Assembly (NCBI GenBank): GCA_037039925.1 | Contig: JAXRKP010001081.1 | Span: 2,501-66,500, forward strand | From: Doris montereyensis | Taxonomy: Eukaryota > Mollusca > Gastropoda > Nudibranchia > Dorididae | Direction: 5' to 3' | Length of the DNA stretch: 64,000 bases | Shown here: piece after piece, positions 45,240 to 58,200 of the stretch | Numbering within the stretch: position 1 is the stretch's first letter | Layout of the letters: each line of letters starts with the position of its first letter | Notes under the pieces: generated by a model | Seen by the model: only the letters and a program-made list of their open reading frames with translations | Told to the model about the DNA's origin: nothing | The model's database searches: none | Position numbers and translations under genes: made by a program

Positions 45240-46566
45240 CCTCTTAATCTCACGCGGTGCGTTTTGTCACTCCCAGATCTCACTCGTGGGCAAAATAGCC
45301 GTTACCCACAGTAAGATGATGTCACATTGTGCATGGCCTGAAATTGTTGAAAACTTAAGTGGCCGTGCCGCATTATCATCTTTTGTTAGCTGAAAACGTT
45401 TGTTTATTTGAAAGTTAAAGAACTGAATGAAACAAATGATTAAACTAGGTTCAATGCTATGGAACCCCACCCCCTTTTTTCTCGTATCATCCAACGGATA
45501 GCTAACTTGCAGACGTTTTTGTTTAAATTGAGAAAGAACATGTGTGACTATGAGATGACAGATATACTCTTTAGCCTCAAACTCACAAATATTAATTTGC
45601 CATAATGGGATAGGCAATATAGGCCTAATGGTTTTATTATAATGGGGTCACACAGAGCGTGCGGGTAATCTCAATGAGATCTGATTTCGATCTCAATTAA
45701 TGGTAGATGGACTGATCTGAACTGAATCGAAATCAAGCAGTGTTTGATGTTTTCGCTTCAGTCCAGCAGGGGTTCATATTCTCGGTTTGTCAAATTCCAA
45801 ATATTGGAATAATGACTGTAGAATCGGGATGGTTTATTCAGCATCCAAGGAAATCACAATGTCATTGTGTTTCACAGCATGTTACACATTTCATCGGGAG
45901 CAAATAAAAATACTATGATGGGATGGCCTCAGACAGCGCTCCAGAGCCCCTCAAGGCCACTCCCATGTTATCTGCTGTGTATTTTGTTAGCAAACAAACA
46001 GAAACAAAAAAGAAACGAACTTGAATGAGTTTTTATATATTCTCCCCCCCCTCCCCATTTATATTTACTGGGAACCTTATTCATCCAACCTCCTATAATC
46101 TCCCCTACACTAGAGCCTAGGCGAGATCTCATACAGGGTGTTCCGGCGACAGTTTCTGTCCAATAAAAGTCTGCTGCATGTTTTCGAAAACCGCTTCTTT
46201 CTATTATGCCTCTAGCCGTTCTCATGAGAGCAGAAAACCATCTAGGAGGAGTCGCAATGAAGCCGTGCGGCGTTTTAAAAAATCGCTCTCCTTGTCACTC
46301 ATCACTGCTTGTTTTGAGGAGTGGCCTACGTGACCCGAACACCTAGGCTACTGGGATTAAACAAATTTTCACTCAAAATCCACACATGTTTATCTGATCG
46401 TAAAAAAGGTCATTTCTGAAATCAGCGTATCAAAATTAAGAAAAATCTTAGCGAAGACCTGTGTTTTGCTCTGTTTAAGATTTATTATCTTAATTTTTTT
46501 AAGCCCCCGTACGATTTCGAATGATCCCATTCCCCATTCACAGAAATGCATACACACGTACCCACC

Positions 46567-46606
<40 letters not shown>

Positions 46607-48112
46607 GTGACACACGTCGAAGATCAACCCGTGTTGTAGTTTCAGTACACACATTTCTCGCCGTGTTCTAGTCTACATCCTTGACATAGAACCAGTCAGG
46701 ATGAAGTTTACGCTCCAAATCTACGAAAAATTCATCGAATGAATTGGTACGACAAAATCCATGTTTATACGACTGCTCTTTACACCAAAACAAGTGATAT
46801 GAGAATAGAAAGTCTGCACGGTTTTGGAAAACCGTTGCATATTCTAAAACCGTGCATGTTTTAAACACGCTGTATGAGATCCTGCCTTTAGTCATTGGTT
46901 TATTTTGCCTTCTATTTGGTAACCGATATGCCTAAAGACCCTGACTCCCCTGCTTGATATTCCCCTCTTGCCCCCTCCCCCACCCTGACTCCCTGCTTGA
47001 TATTCCCCTCTTGCCCCCCTCCCCATCCCGCATTGCAGTAAAAGAGCACCCAGGCTATGCTATGAGAGCCAGAAAAAAGATTCTTAGTCAATGAAACACA
47101 CATTTTCATAGAAACATTGTTAGCCCTATTTAACGTGGCCGCCTATTTAAACAAATAATAAATGTGTAAACTGAAACCTTTTAAAAGTACGTAAAATTGT
47201 TTGTGCAACTCTAAGAAACGCAAAGAAGTGTATATTCAATTGTTTATTGTAAACAAAATGCTTATCATTGTGAGTATATATCATAATAAAACATTTTAAA
47301 CATACTATTTTTCACCTTAATAGCCTTTACATTTTTTTCTGAATACTCCGGACAAGCCTACATAATCAATATTATTTGTGATTTCCCTTCATGAAAAACC
47401 TCTATGTTAGTTTTATTCTACTTTGAATTTATTTTGACTGATGCTGGTCCCCTTATTATTCACTTAACCATTCAGCCTTTAAATAGCTTACTTCTGCCAT
47501 TGTTTTATTGCTTTCCACAGAAGTATTACTAAGCAACAATAAGATGTTATTAATATTATGTAAATTCACTGAACTTACTTCAGGTGCTTTAATAAGTTAG
47601 TGTGCATGAACTGTTTTCAGGTTTTCGAGTCATTTATTACCTTAGTCGTTCGTTAAAAAAAATTTTTTATTGTCCCTTTAAATGTATTCTTAAGTGCTTC
47701 TAAGTTAAATGAATAAGTCGATTCGACCTAGATATAGTCGAAGTTCATACATCTGTTCAGAGAAGGGAAGTAGTCTAATCCTTAATCGTCACTTCATCGT
47801 GGATATGAGCCCAGGCCGAGCCCAGCCCTATGTTATTACAAGTTATAGTGTTTTCTATTGAGCGGAGCACTTTTATCACGTCGCTCATTATAAAAATAAG
47901 AAAATCTTTATGTAACCATCTATGTGCTCGACCTTAATTGCCTGGTCTATGAAATAGTCATGTTTATTCCTTTGTTGTTCATGCTTGATTAGATCTTAAC
48001 CCAGTGTTAAGTTTTTGCTGATTTTACTCAATACATGTACTTTGTTTTCACGATGTAATCCTTTACGACATGAAATTGTCTATGTTTTTGTTATCTCCTT
48101 TTATTATTACAG
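45240..48112. other. Putative last intron of the candidate gene
   Basis: Contains an inverted pair TGCACGGTTTT / AAAACCGTGCA (46815-46856), a CA microsatellite and a duplicated CCCCTGACTCCC block near 46940-47010. The minus-strand frame 46668-46895 looks protein-like but has no recognised relatives or splice context. Confidence 0.4.
46568..46603. repeat. (CA)n microsatellite
   Basis: CA dinucleotide run within the putative 3-kb last intron of the candidate gene. Confidence 0.9.
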
Positions 48113-48150
48113 GAGACAGTGAAACCGATAACCCGTGGATCTATGATTAA
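48113..48150 (+). CDS. Putative terminal exon of the candidate gene
   Basis: After a polypyrimidine tract and acceptor TTATTACAG, 38 bases read in phase 1 with the upstream donor to give GDSETDNPWIYD and then TAA. An AATAAA follows at 48163-48168, 13 bases after the stop. Phase match, splice sites and nearby polyadenylation signal together support it, although the intron would be about 3 kb. Confidence 0.55.
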
Positions 48151-48162
48151 ACCTACATGTAA

Positions 48163-48168
48163 AATAAA
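48163..48168 (+). terminator. Polyadenylation signal AATAAA of the candidate gene
   Basis: Canonical AATAAA hexamer just downstream of the in-frame stop at 48148-48150. Confidence 0.4.
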
Positions 48169-48269
48169 AAATCATTGTTGACACTCAAACATTACAAGTC
48201 ACCCGCCTTCCTCACTATCGATGTATAGCTGTGTATATTTGGAACGTCAGCGGGATGCTAATGTGTGAC

Positions 48270-48893
48270 AGTAGTGCAAATGAAATAGTATAAATTGTAG
48301 TCAATTTCACTTCATATGGGCAACATTTTTTTCAAATTGTAGTCAATTTCAATTCATATGGGCAACGTTTTTTCAAATTGTAGTCAATTTCAATTCATAT
48401 GGACAACGTTTTTTTTCCAAATTGTAGTTGTCAATTTCACTTCATATGGGCAACAGACAGTAGTGCAAATGAAATAGTATAAATTGTAGTCAATTTCACT
48501 TCATATCGGCAACGTTTTTTTCAAATTGTAGCCAATTTCACTTCGTATGGGCAACGTTTTTTTTTCAAATTGTAGTTGTCAATTTCACTTCATATGGGCA
48601 ACGGACAGTAGTGCAAATGAAATAGTATAAATTGTAGTCAATTTCACTTCATATCGGCAACGTTTTTTCAAATTGTAGTCAATTTCAATTCATATGGGCA
48701 ACGTTTTTTCAAATTGTAGTTGTCAATTTCACTTCATATGGGCAACGTTTTTTTCAAATTGTAGTTGTCAATTTCACTTCATATGGGCAACGTTTTTTTC
48801 AAATTGTAGCCAATTTCACTTCATATGGGCAACGTTTTTTTCAAATTGTAGTCAATTTCATTTCATATGGGCAACTTTTTTTGTACAATGTAT
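48270..48893 (+). repeat. 43-bp tandem array with higher-order units
   Basis: About 14 copies of a unit with CAAATTGTAGTCAATTTCAC and TTCATATGGGCAACG. Three times (48270, 48467, 48606) a longer insert containing GACAGTAGTGCAAATGAAAT precedes the unit, making a higher-order repeat. The open frame at 48694-48993 simply reads through the array. Confidence 0.9.
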
Positions 48894-49469
48894 TACTATA
48901 CCGTTTCATTTTCAAAATGTGCACACTTACATCATTTTGCAATCCGGTTATATTTTTTCGTTCAATTTCAATCATAAAAATAATCTTTCATAAAACTGTT
49001 CATTTCATGGACAATGTTTAACAAAAAAACCCCACATATTCAAAGGTGTACAATAAATGCCGACTTCGAAAAATAAGAGTTCATTGTCTTTTTGGTGGCA
49101 TCTCAAAGGTATCAATAAAACCGTAAAACAACAATAACTATAACTAATTACTTTCCCGCTTCCACATTAGATAGGAATCACTCTCAACTTACAGCATTGA
49201 TTACATATCACACACAACACTATATTTAGTATAAGTATAACCGCTAGTCAACATCCGAGTTGCACCAATCTCCCCCCCCCCCATATTAACGTTTTTCTTC
49301 ATTGCAAACTCATGACGATTTGGGTATTGGAGCAACAGTAAAACCTCTCCCGTTTCTTCACCACGTCCCATTAGCGTCACAAGATTTAAAACTAGAACGC
49401 TGGGAATGTCGCAATCCCACAATTTTTTTGGGCAAATGTTTCTGTAGTCAGCTGTTAATCAAATGAATC

Positions 49470-49810
49470 TCTTTATGATGAGGCGTTGTAACTGAACCGT
49501 AGTGTTGTGAGCTTGTAATTACGACGACGCTGGTTCAAGCCCCACGGCTGGCACAGGTGGGTTCCCCCCACAACGTTGTACTCTTAGGAAAGGTACTCGT
49601 TCTACTTTCCTCAGTTGTGAATGGGTACCCAGCTATAGGTAGAGAAGGATCTTGTCAGGGTGTTAGTACGAGAAACCTAACAGGCATGTGTACTGTATGC
49701 TCCTCAGAGAGTTGAGAAGGACTTGAAATAAAATGGCCTGCTCTTCAGTAGGTGACTCGCATTTGTGCGAGGATACGGACTATTAACCCATCTTTATCTT
49801 TATTGGACAA
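49470..49810 (+). repeat. tRNA-derived SINE (family C)
   Basis: A tRNA-like head has B box GGTTCAAGCCC (49532). The body is GGAAAGGTACTCGTTCTACT and TTGTGAATGGGTACCCAGCT, and the end is TTAACCCATCTTTATCTTTA. Only one copy is seen here. Confidence 0.6.
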
Positions 49811-51879
49811 TAATAATTATTGCTACTGCTACCTTCTATACTTGCACTGTGAATACATAGAATGCTACACTTTTACAATAAATAATATGGGTGATCATAA
49901 TATTAATCCTAAATTTTGTGATAAAATTCTTCAAATTACAAAATAACTAAATGTTTATGTGTATAAAATGCTATAAGTTTGTTTAAATTGATTCCTTTGA
50001 CCATAATACATTATGGCATACACTGCATTTGGTATTAAAAATCGTGTCAAGTTTGAAATAGATGTTTTGAGTGTCTTACTTGTTTTCAACAGATATTTTG
50101 CCAATACGAAATGAATTGTTTCTCCATTGTATGTAATGTGCATGAGATAGTCATATGCTTATCTCTTTAGTCATAAATGAAACATATGTAATGTTCTAAA
50201 TGTTGATAATGATATGCAATGAAATAATAAGGAAATAATTAGGACCAGTGGTGAGAGTAGATCATAACCGAGAATTGACAAGCGAGTTGGATTTCTCCTG
50301 GCTTCCACTGTATTAATTAAATTTGTTTTTTAATCTTTAAAAATTCCCAGGTCATAGCTTTTTCCTGACATATACATGTACACAAAGAAAAAAACCCCAC
50401 ACAGAGAGGTATTTTGGAAAGAAAATACTTTTATTTCTTCAAACACATTAATTTGTGAAAATACAGCTCGATTTTTCTGTTTTGATTTCTCCCTAATATT
50501 AATATTTAAGTTTTTTAGTTTGCAATAAAACATATTGGTACGAATAACGACCATTTTTGCAGGAGAGAAAAAGGTGGGACAAATCAATAGGTAAAGTACC
50601 TACCGATAACTCCAAATAACCACCAGTTCCCATATATTACACACACACACACACACCACGACATAGAAATAACAACAATAAAGTGTATCAATAGTCAGCT
50701 GTAATTCAAATGGATTTCTTTAGCTAACCCTTTCCAGGAATGAAGAGACAGAAAAATGCCAAAGTTAATAGCTAGGTGCATTCACATTTTTTCTTACATA
50801 ACATTCACTTTCTTCCTTGCAAAGTGAAAATACGTTCATAGATTTATAATTTATATAAATAATAAGAAAATTGAAAGATATGTACTCCTTTGATAGAAGA
50901 TATCAAATATAACCCCGTTCTCAATTTGGAGAGAGACAAGCATAAATATCCCATATCATAATGTACTCCCTAGGCAAGTTGCACATTGTTGCACAATTGC
51001 AAGTAATTTCACTTTTCATTTTTGGTTTTAAAAAAAATCCCTTAATCGAAAGAATAAATAAGTCGACTCAAAAGCACTCATGCAAATTTTTGATTTGAGA
51101 ATGAAGTACCGTAATGACCTAATCAAATTATTTTCTAGATACCGCAAAGGGTCACATTACATAAATCTATGGTTAAAATCAGTTTTGTCCCCCCCCCCCC
51201 CCCATAACCTTTCTCAGATAATAGCAAGACACCTTCAATCTTCATTCATTTACTGGAATAATAACTTTGGCAATGTTGTAAGCTGAAGATATGAAGAATG
51301 TAATATGAACAAAAGTAAGGGGGCAAAGGAATCACACTGGATGGTAGCCGAACAAGTCTCTATCAGGAGTTAACAGCAAGAACAGCAGTCAAGACCAGTG
51401 CCCTGAGGTATTAATGCTCTGGGTAAATTACTCCTATTGTTGCACAAATAGTATAGATTAAACTGTTATCATATGTACTAAGAGACTTGATCAGTTGCTC
51501 GAGAAAACAAGATGCAATATCATGTAAACAAGGACGGAGAACAGAGCAGTTCACATTCATGCAGATCTCAGCTATTTTTCTCTCTTATCATGGATAGAAA
51601 TAGAGATAAGGCGGCAAAAAAAATTACAGTTAAAAGCAATACAATTATTTTTGAATATCATTAATGGACTAGTCAAGCTTAACATTTCACCCCCCCCCAC
51701 TATGATCTAAATTATGCTAAAAACAAAAAGAAAGTAAAGTATGTTTCATACTCAGTGAGAGAGCATAGGTAATTAGGAGTCAAATCCTGATCTTTTAAGA
51801 CATGCGGCATAATGTGGCAGTTTGCTAGTGCTTTCCATGCTAACTTTATTTAATAAACCTGGCTATTCTTTTCCACGCT

Positions 51880-52000
51880 GGGTTGACGGGAAGACCAGAA
51901 AAAAATAAACATGTCAGGACAGGGATTAATCTCAGATTGCCTGCGTGGCAGTCAGACACTCCACCAATAGAGCTACCCAGTGTTAATAAACGTGTGCAAT
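51880..52000 (-). repeat. tRNA-like SINE fragment
   Basis: On the minus strand GGGTAGCTCTATTGGTGGAG resembles an A box, followed by GAGATTAATCCC as a degenerate B box. Confidence 0.5.
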
Positions 52001-52147
52001 TGAAGACCCATTGCTTCAATGAGGACAGATCATAAGCTATACACAAAAGCTCCTGAGACATTGATCTCCTCTTTCATCCCATCACATCATAGAAAGCGTG
52101 TGAAAGCTCCGAGGGATCCCTTGGCAGCAGAAAGTTTCAGTCATAGA

Positions 52148-52411
52148 TTAACGCCACCCTGCCTCTCGCCCCAAAAGGCGAGTTGGCAGAACGACGCGTG
52201 TTTTTCGTAGCTGCCCTGCCAGGCTGTACAAACAGGTGCCCAGCGTGGGTTCTTTCGGGAGCCACCTCAATCTCAACTCTCTCAGCGATGGACATTTAAT
52301 GAGTACATGCTCAGGGTTTTCTGACAGCTCACCGCACCATCGACAGGTGAGATCGCAGGTTGGATCTATCCTATTCTGATCTTTCAACACACTCTTCTCT
52401 TCATCCCCCAT
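52148..52411 (-). mobile_element. LINE ORF2 C-terminal fragment
   Basis: An open frame reads DPTCDLTCRWCGELSENPEH, then VLIKCPSLRELRLRWLP. The C-x2-C-x8-H-x4-C pattern is the zinc-knuckle-like end seen after the reverse transcriptase in many non-LTR elements. It is only a fragment. Confidence 0.6.
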
Positions 52412-55115
52412 TCGTTGACTAAATCATCATTGCAATACCGGAAGTTCTCAACATATTTCGAATGACAGTAAACATATGTGAAAATTTATGAACTAAAAGA
52501 TAAACAACAATGTTTGTTCACCTTGGCGCACTGTTCTGTAACATTCAAATAAAATTCTGTGAGATCAAATAAACAAATGATCACTAATTCTTCAAAAGTC
52601 ATATAAATTTAATGCAGTATTTCAACTGTTTTCTAAGAAATTTTTAAACAATGAATGCTATCAGTGAAAAGTATACACAAGAGGTAGGGGAAAACATGTA
52701 CAATCTTAACATGATGCGGAAACACATTTTAGTAGCATTGACAATTTTAATGAGTTTACACATAATTCTTTAAATAAATATGTACCATACTTAAGGTCAT
52801 GACAGAAATGAGATGAGCCATTATCAAAAAGGTTTGCTGCTGGTAAGGGCTCATATTCTTAGAAGTGAGTTTTGAGCTCAAAAGGAAAATTATAATGTGG
52901 TTAATATCTGTTTAATGCTAAAGAACCAATAGTTCTTTGCATATCTAAAGAAAATACTTTAAATCAATTAAAGCACCAGTTTTGGTAATTTGGCTAGATG
53001 TTAGAGACAAAAACATGAATCATGTCACAGATTATTGTCAAAGCTCATTCATTTGAAGTAATCTTCTCATTAATCAGCTATGATTAGATGGTAACTGTTT
53101 CAATGTGTGCACGATTTGGATTGTGAAAAACTCTCTACAAGCTCTTTGTATTTGCAATAAACATTAATACCTTCACTCATGAATAAACCTTTTAAAATGA
53201 CTGCAAACCCACATCTGGGAATACTCACTTTTATCCTGGAATGAAAATGTTGGGACTCCATTGTGCATGTTATAACATCAATGACCCAATAATCAACATT
53301 CTTAAACAGATTATGACAAGTTGTGACTCATAGACCAAACAGTTACATGTCAAGCATGTAAAATGCAAATTCAATTCATTAGTGGAAAAATAGATACTCA
53401 TATATCGAAATACAACAACCATATCTTTAAATGAATTAACAAATGCATCTTTTCAGTGTACTAATTGAAAGTAGACAAGACACAAACCTTCTGACAATAG
53501 CTCAGACACATATCAATCGCTGGAAAATGGCATCCTTGTAATATCTGTACACAGAAATATTTATATACATATCACATCTACTGAATCTTATACCCCTTCA
53601 TATCCCCCAAGACTTCAAACTCGCCATTTACAAACAAATATTCCCTTTCAATGTCATGGTATTTCTATGTAGACTGACCAAGTCTTCACCAGAAGAAATA
53701 GAATCATTCTTTGCACCTACCTTGAAGTTTAACTTGATTTTCTTCAAACACATTGCACTATAGGTTCAAAACATTATTGCAGTAGATTAGAATTTTATTT
53801 ATAAAAGTAGAAGTACATACAATCTTCCATCTTTTATCTTTAATTAAGTTATCAACTAGCTGTAAATTTGTTTTTTTTAAAGCAAAGAATGAACGACAAG
53901 CACATCCACTGACAATTCAAACCAGATACTACAGCCCCCCCGATTTCTATTTACTTTGTTTAGGCTAGCTACAACTGAGTTTTATAAAAAAAAAAAAAAA
54001 CCCTCCCCAAAACAAAACAAAGAAAAGAGAGAGTGACAGATAGGATAGTAAATTATTTTTGAAAGCCAAAGCTGGTCCAAATAAAAATGTGCAATCTAAG
54101 AGAATGTAATTACTTAAATGAGTAATAAATGAATAAATGGGATTCATATCATACTTCTATGGAAAGAAAGAGAATTGTGAAAATGAGCCGTATTAAAAAC
54201 ACAATGAAAAAAATATTAATTAAAAGGAGTATGGCTTTGTGCAAAGTGCAAATGGACACTGATGAGTACTATGATGTGTGATCGATTCAACAGGAAATAT
54301 CAAATCTGAAGGGACTAAATTGTGCCAGCATTTCTTTAGTTCACTCATTTTTTCACCACGAAGAGTTGAAAGAACTTCATTGAACAAACTTAAATCTAGG
54401 GTCTTTCAATAATCGTTAATGCCTCAGTTTTTAACAATATCATGTAAGTTAAAAGATAAATCATGACCTCAGAATGACAGGGTCGCAGTCCAATTTTTCC
54501 CAAACTCAAATACACCAGGGACCTATATTGTGTGTCTTCTCCCTTTCAACAACAAATGAAGGGAACAAGGGTTGTTGACCCTTATTTAGGCTCATTTTAG
54601 TGATGTCACTAATTTGGAACCTCGCGACTTGTTGATAAAAAGCTATCACCAATGTTGATTAATTAAGCATTTAGGAATGTCAGATTATCCTTTCTGGCAA
54701 GCTGCAACCACCCTGGATCAATTCAATAGATAAATTAACAGCGGACTACTGAGAGCTAGTCACAAGAATGAAAACGAGCGCCGTAACTGTCTATGGATGA
54801 TCAATGTAACTAAGAAGAAAATGTACATCACTGATAGTCATGTGAAATTTTTTGTCGTAGAAATAAAATTCCTTCATGGTAAAGCAACAACAACTAGAGA
54901 AAAAAAAACAAAAGGCGACAAAGGGGTGTATTCTAGGATGACTCCAGTAGTATTTTCACTTTTGATCTGGGCAGGATGATCAAATTTTTGCCTTGATTCA
55001 ATTTTGTTCTTTTTCCTGTATTTTGTTACTGTAGTTTGTTTTAGTTTTCCCCACATAAGATGGTGGAAAGAAGGTGTCATATACAGAGTCAGCAAGTTGA
55101 GAGGGTCATCATCCC

Positions 55116-55218
55116 TTATGAGGCTTTGTTGGTGCACATGCCAGGAGCAGATGCGGCATGAGGCAGGGCTTTGCCATTTTCCTCCATCGGAGATGCTGGG
55201 GCCATGTTCACAGTGGAT
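55116..55218 (-). CDS. HMGCR: HMGCR terminal exon (AMPK-site serine, stop)
   Basis: Completes the HNR codon, then Ser, the position phosphorylated by AMPK in vertebrates (Ser872 in human). After it comes a 32-residue tail, [20 protein letters not shown] to CTNKAS, ending in TAA at 55116-55118. The tail is longer than the human one and unlike it. Confidence 0.92.
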
Positions 55219-58200
55219 CTGAAACACATAAATGTTATATAAGTCTTGCTTGATTGTTTAACAGGAATAAGTTTGATGTGTTCGAGAATAAGCATAACTG
55301 CAATGATAAAACAAGATACCATCACTCTAATGTTTCATTCAAAGACTGAAAAGAACAGAAACCCAGAAACATAAGTGAATAGAAGAGAAAATTATAATAT
55401 CTACTTATAAGATGAACAATGACATGAAAGAATATTGAAGCCACATAGGAACAAAGATGAGATAAATACAAATGAACAGACGGAAAAAAATCCTTGGGCA
55501 CCAACAGTAATGAACAACGGTGCTAAGCCTTGCGACTTTTATTTCTATGGTTTTTCACGAAAAAGTTGGGACAAGTAGTGTGTTAAAATTGTTGAGCTTT
55601 TCTTTAAAAATCATAAATCTCTTGTCCTAACGCAAAAGGAGGTATTCAACATTGAATACCACCTTCTAAATCCATGATTCTCCGTTTGATGCAATGTTTT
55701 CGAGAAAAGGAATCAATGGCCGATTTCCCCTGAAATTATTGACTACAAACAGCAAAAACGGAGAAAGACAAAAGACGAGTTGAAGAAAAACTAGATCTAC
55801 TCCTTCAACATCTACTCGGCATAGATCTAAGCAACATAACATGCTCTGAACAACTTCCATAAACCCTCTACAGGCATACCTCCATTGAGTTTTTCAGCAA
55901 CAGTAAATCTTACAACGCTTCTCCAATAAATGATGTGACTTATGGGCCACCCTGTACAAGCTATCTTTAAGATTATCAAAAGGAAAAACAAAAGAAGTAT
56001 CAGCAGCGCCCGTCAATTGCCGACAGATAGAAAAACTAGATAGACACATAGACCAATTGATGGGTAGATAGACAGAGGAAGAGGCGAAATGTGAGAATGA
56101 GTATGACGAAGCCTCACCTGTTGTGTTTTAAATGAGATTTTACCAAATGACCAGCCGCCAGGGCTGACATGAGAGATAACTCTCCAGCCATAACCGTAGC
56201 ACAAACGATCTGGGCCAGACAGCGAGCATGGTCACCAGGACGTTCAAGACAAGAGCCTTTGACACCCAGCATCTGAAGAACGATGAGTGGCATAAGTAAG
56301 CGAATGTGCACATTCATTAACATCAGTTAAACAATCTAACTTGATGCTATGTATGTCAATGTCAAGAAATAAAATACAAATGAAGAAAACGCCAATAGGC
56401 TGCAGCAACAGATTCTCAATCTGTCATATAAATCTTGAGCTAGGTCCACTCATTCTGAAATAGCACTCTCACAAATTTCAAAGTTCATAATACATCTGAC
56501 CAAAAAGAAAGTATTCTATACATACATCACAAACTATATAAACAAATCAGATATCATTATATACATTGGGAGAGTCATTTAGTACTACACACCTGCAAGC
56601 AAGCTGATTGAGGTGGCAGCACTGTTCCTCCACCAATGGTTCCCACCTCGATGGAGGGCATTGTACAGGTAATGTGTAAATCATCATTATTTGGACCAGA
56701 GGCTTCCATTAACACAATGCAATTAGAGCTGGAAATATTCTGAGCTGGATCCTATAAGAAGACAAGAATAAAATAATAATAAGGGACCCTGATGTGCAAA
56801 ATGAATTATTTCACATTTTTAATCCTTCTCTGCGTATTTCTCACTTGTGCATGATGTGCGTTTCCTCTGCACATGTTGTACTTACATTGAATGCCCGTTA
56901 AAGAGCTGAGGAGCCTTTATTTACATTCTTATATTAAAAACAAATTTTGTATGGAAACAATTTACAAGTTAATTAAAATAAATAATTAAGTACAGTTGTG
57001 TCATAGCATGAAAAAAAATTACTGGCGACAGAATGGATGGTTCAATATTTGTTTCAAACTTAATTCTATACAAAAAGAAGGGTTCAGAATGTTTTAACTT
57101 TAATGTGCCTCTAAAAGCAGTCTCTGAAAGAAACCCTGCAACAAATTTCACAATCATACGCACAAATCTAAAAATAAAGATGTTACATCATGCTCAAAAT
57201 CAATTAAAATCTCACATAAGACATAATACAGGCCTATATATTGTCAGAGAAACTGTCTAAATGTGAAATTTGTTCTTCAAACGATCAAATGCATGCTTCT
57301 TTCGTGTTTTTTTTTTTATAAATTCGGCAGGCCTTGATCCAATTAAAAAGCTTCAGTAACACACACAACCCAAATGCAGATTTTCATTTTTCTTTCCGCC
57401 TCAGAAACTCTAACCGCGCAAGTCAAGGAGTGGATTTGCTTGTTTGAATCTTTCAAAAAGTTCAACTCTTTAGTCCATTTTGTGCACAACTGATTATCTC
57501 TTTCCATCCACTACACTCTAAAGACTAAAATTAAACAGTTATTAAATTGAAATCCAAGAAGCAAAACATGGTGTTTTCAACCCTATTCGATGATCTTTTA
57601 TTGCTCTTCCTGAAAAATTACGTCATGCCGACTTCAATGTTAAGACAGTTTCACAGACAATACGTGTATTCACAAATCACATAAAAATATATATGACAGA
57701 TTTTTCTGCCTCATTTTCTCACCTGTCCAGCAGCAATGTAGATGGCAGTGACAATGTTGGCCGCATGGGCATTGAAGCCACCAATACTTCCAGCCATTGC
57801 TGAACCGACCAGGTTCTTGCTGATATTCAACTCCAGCAAGGCAGGAACAGTAGTTTTGAGTGTGTTTTTTACAATATTTGATTTAATGATAGCTTCAGAG
57901 ACCACAGATTTACCTCGGCCTTCAATCCTGTCAGGTGAAAGATGCCGATGAAAATAAATTATAATATTGACAGGGAATATGAGCCAAACATTTATATCTA
58001 AATGAAAAAGGGAGTGTTTGTGCCTTGTCATGAAAAGGAGAAAGTCACTTTCTAATAACCTTAAAAACTGTACTGAATGGAAAAATAAGCAAAGATTCAA
58101 GTCCATTTGAAATAAGAGTATGGCATGACTGATAGATGATTGTTTGAAACTATGAGGGCTTAAAAAACAAAACAAATTTGAAAAGAATGAGGACGACTAA

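Larger units (their letters stand above)
48900..55115. other. Intergenic and HMGCR 3' flank, repeat fragments only
   Basis: Holds the family C SINE, a LINE C-terminal fragment and a tRNA-like fragment, otherwise AT-rich sequence. The HMGCR 3'UTR begins at 55115 and runs down. A minus-strand AATAAA is present at 53794-53799 among others; which one is used cannot be decided. Confidence 0.45.

Noticed and set aside
46668..46895. Minus-strand frame with protein-like composition
   Set aside because: No recognisable family, no clear splice sites, and it overlaps an inverted repeat; kept only as a remark in the intron entry.
48694..48993. Repeat protein with FSNCS-FHFIWATF units
   Set aside because: It is a read-through of the 43-bp tandem array; other array sections are not open.
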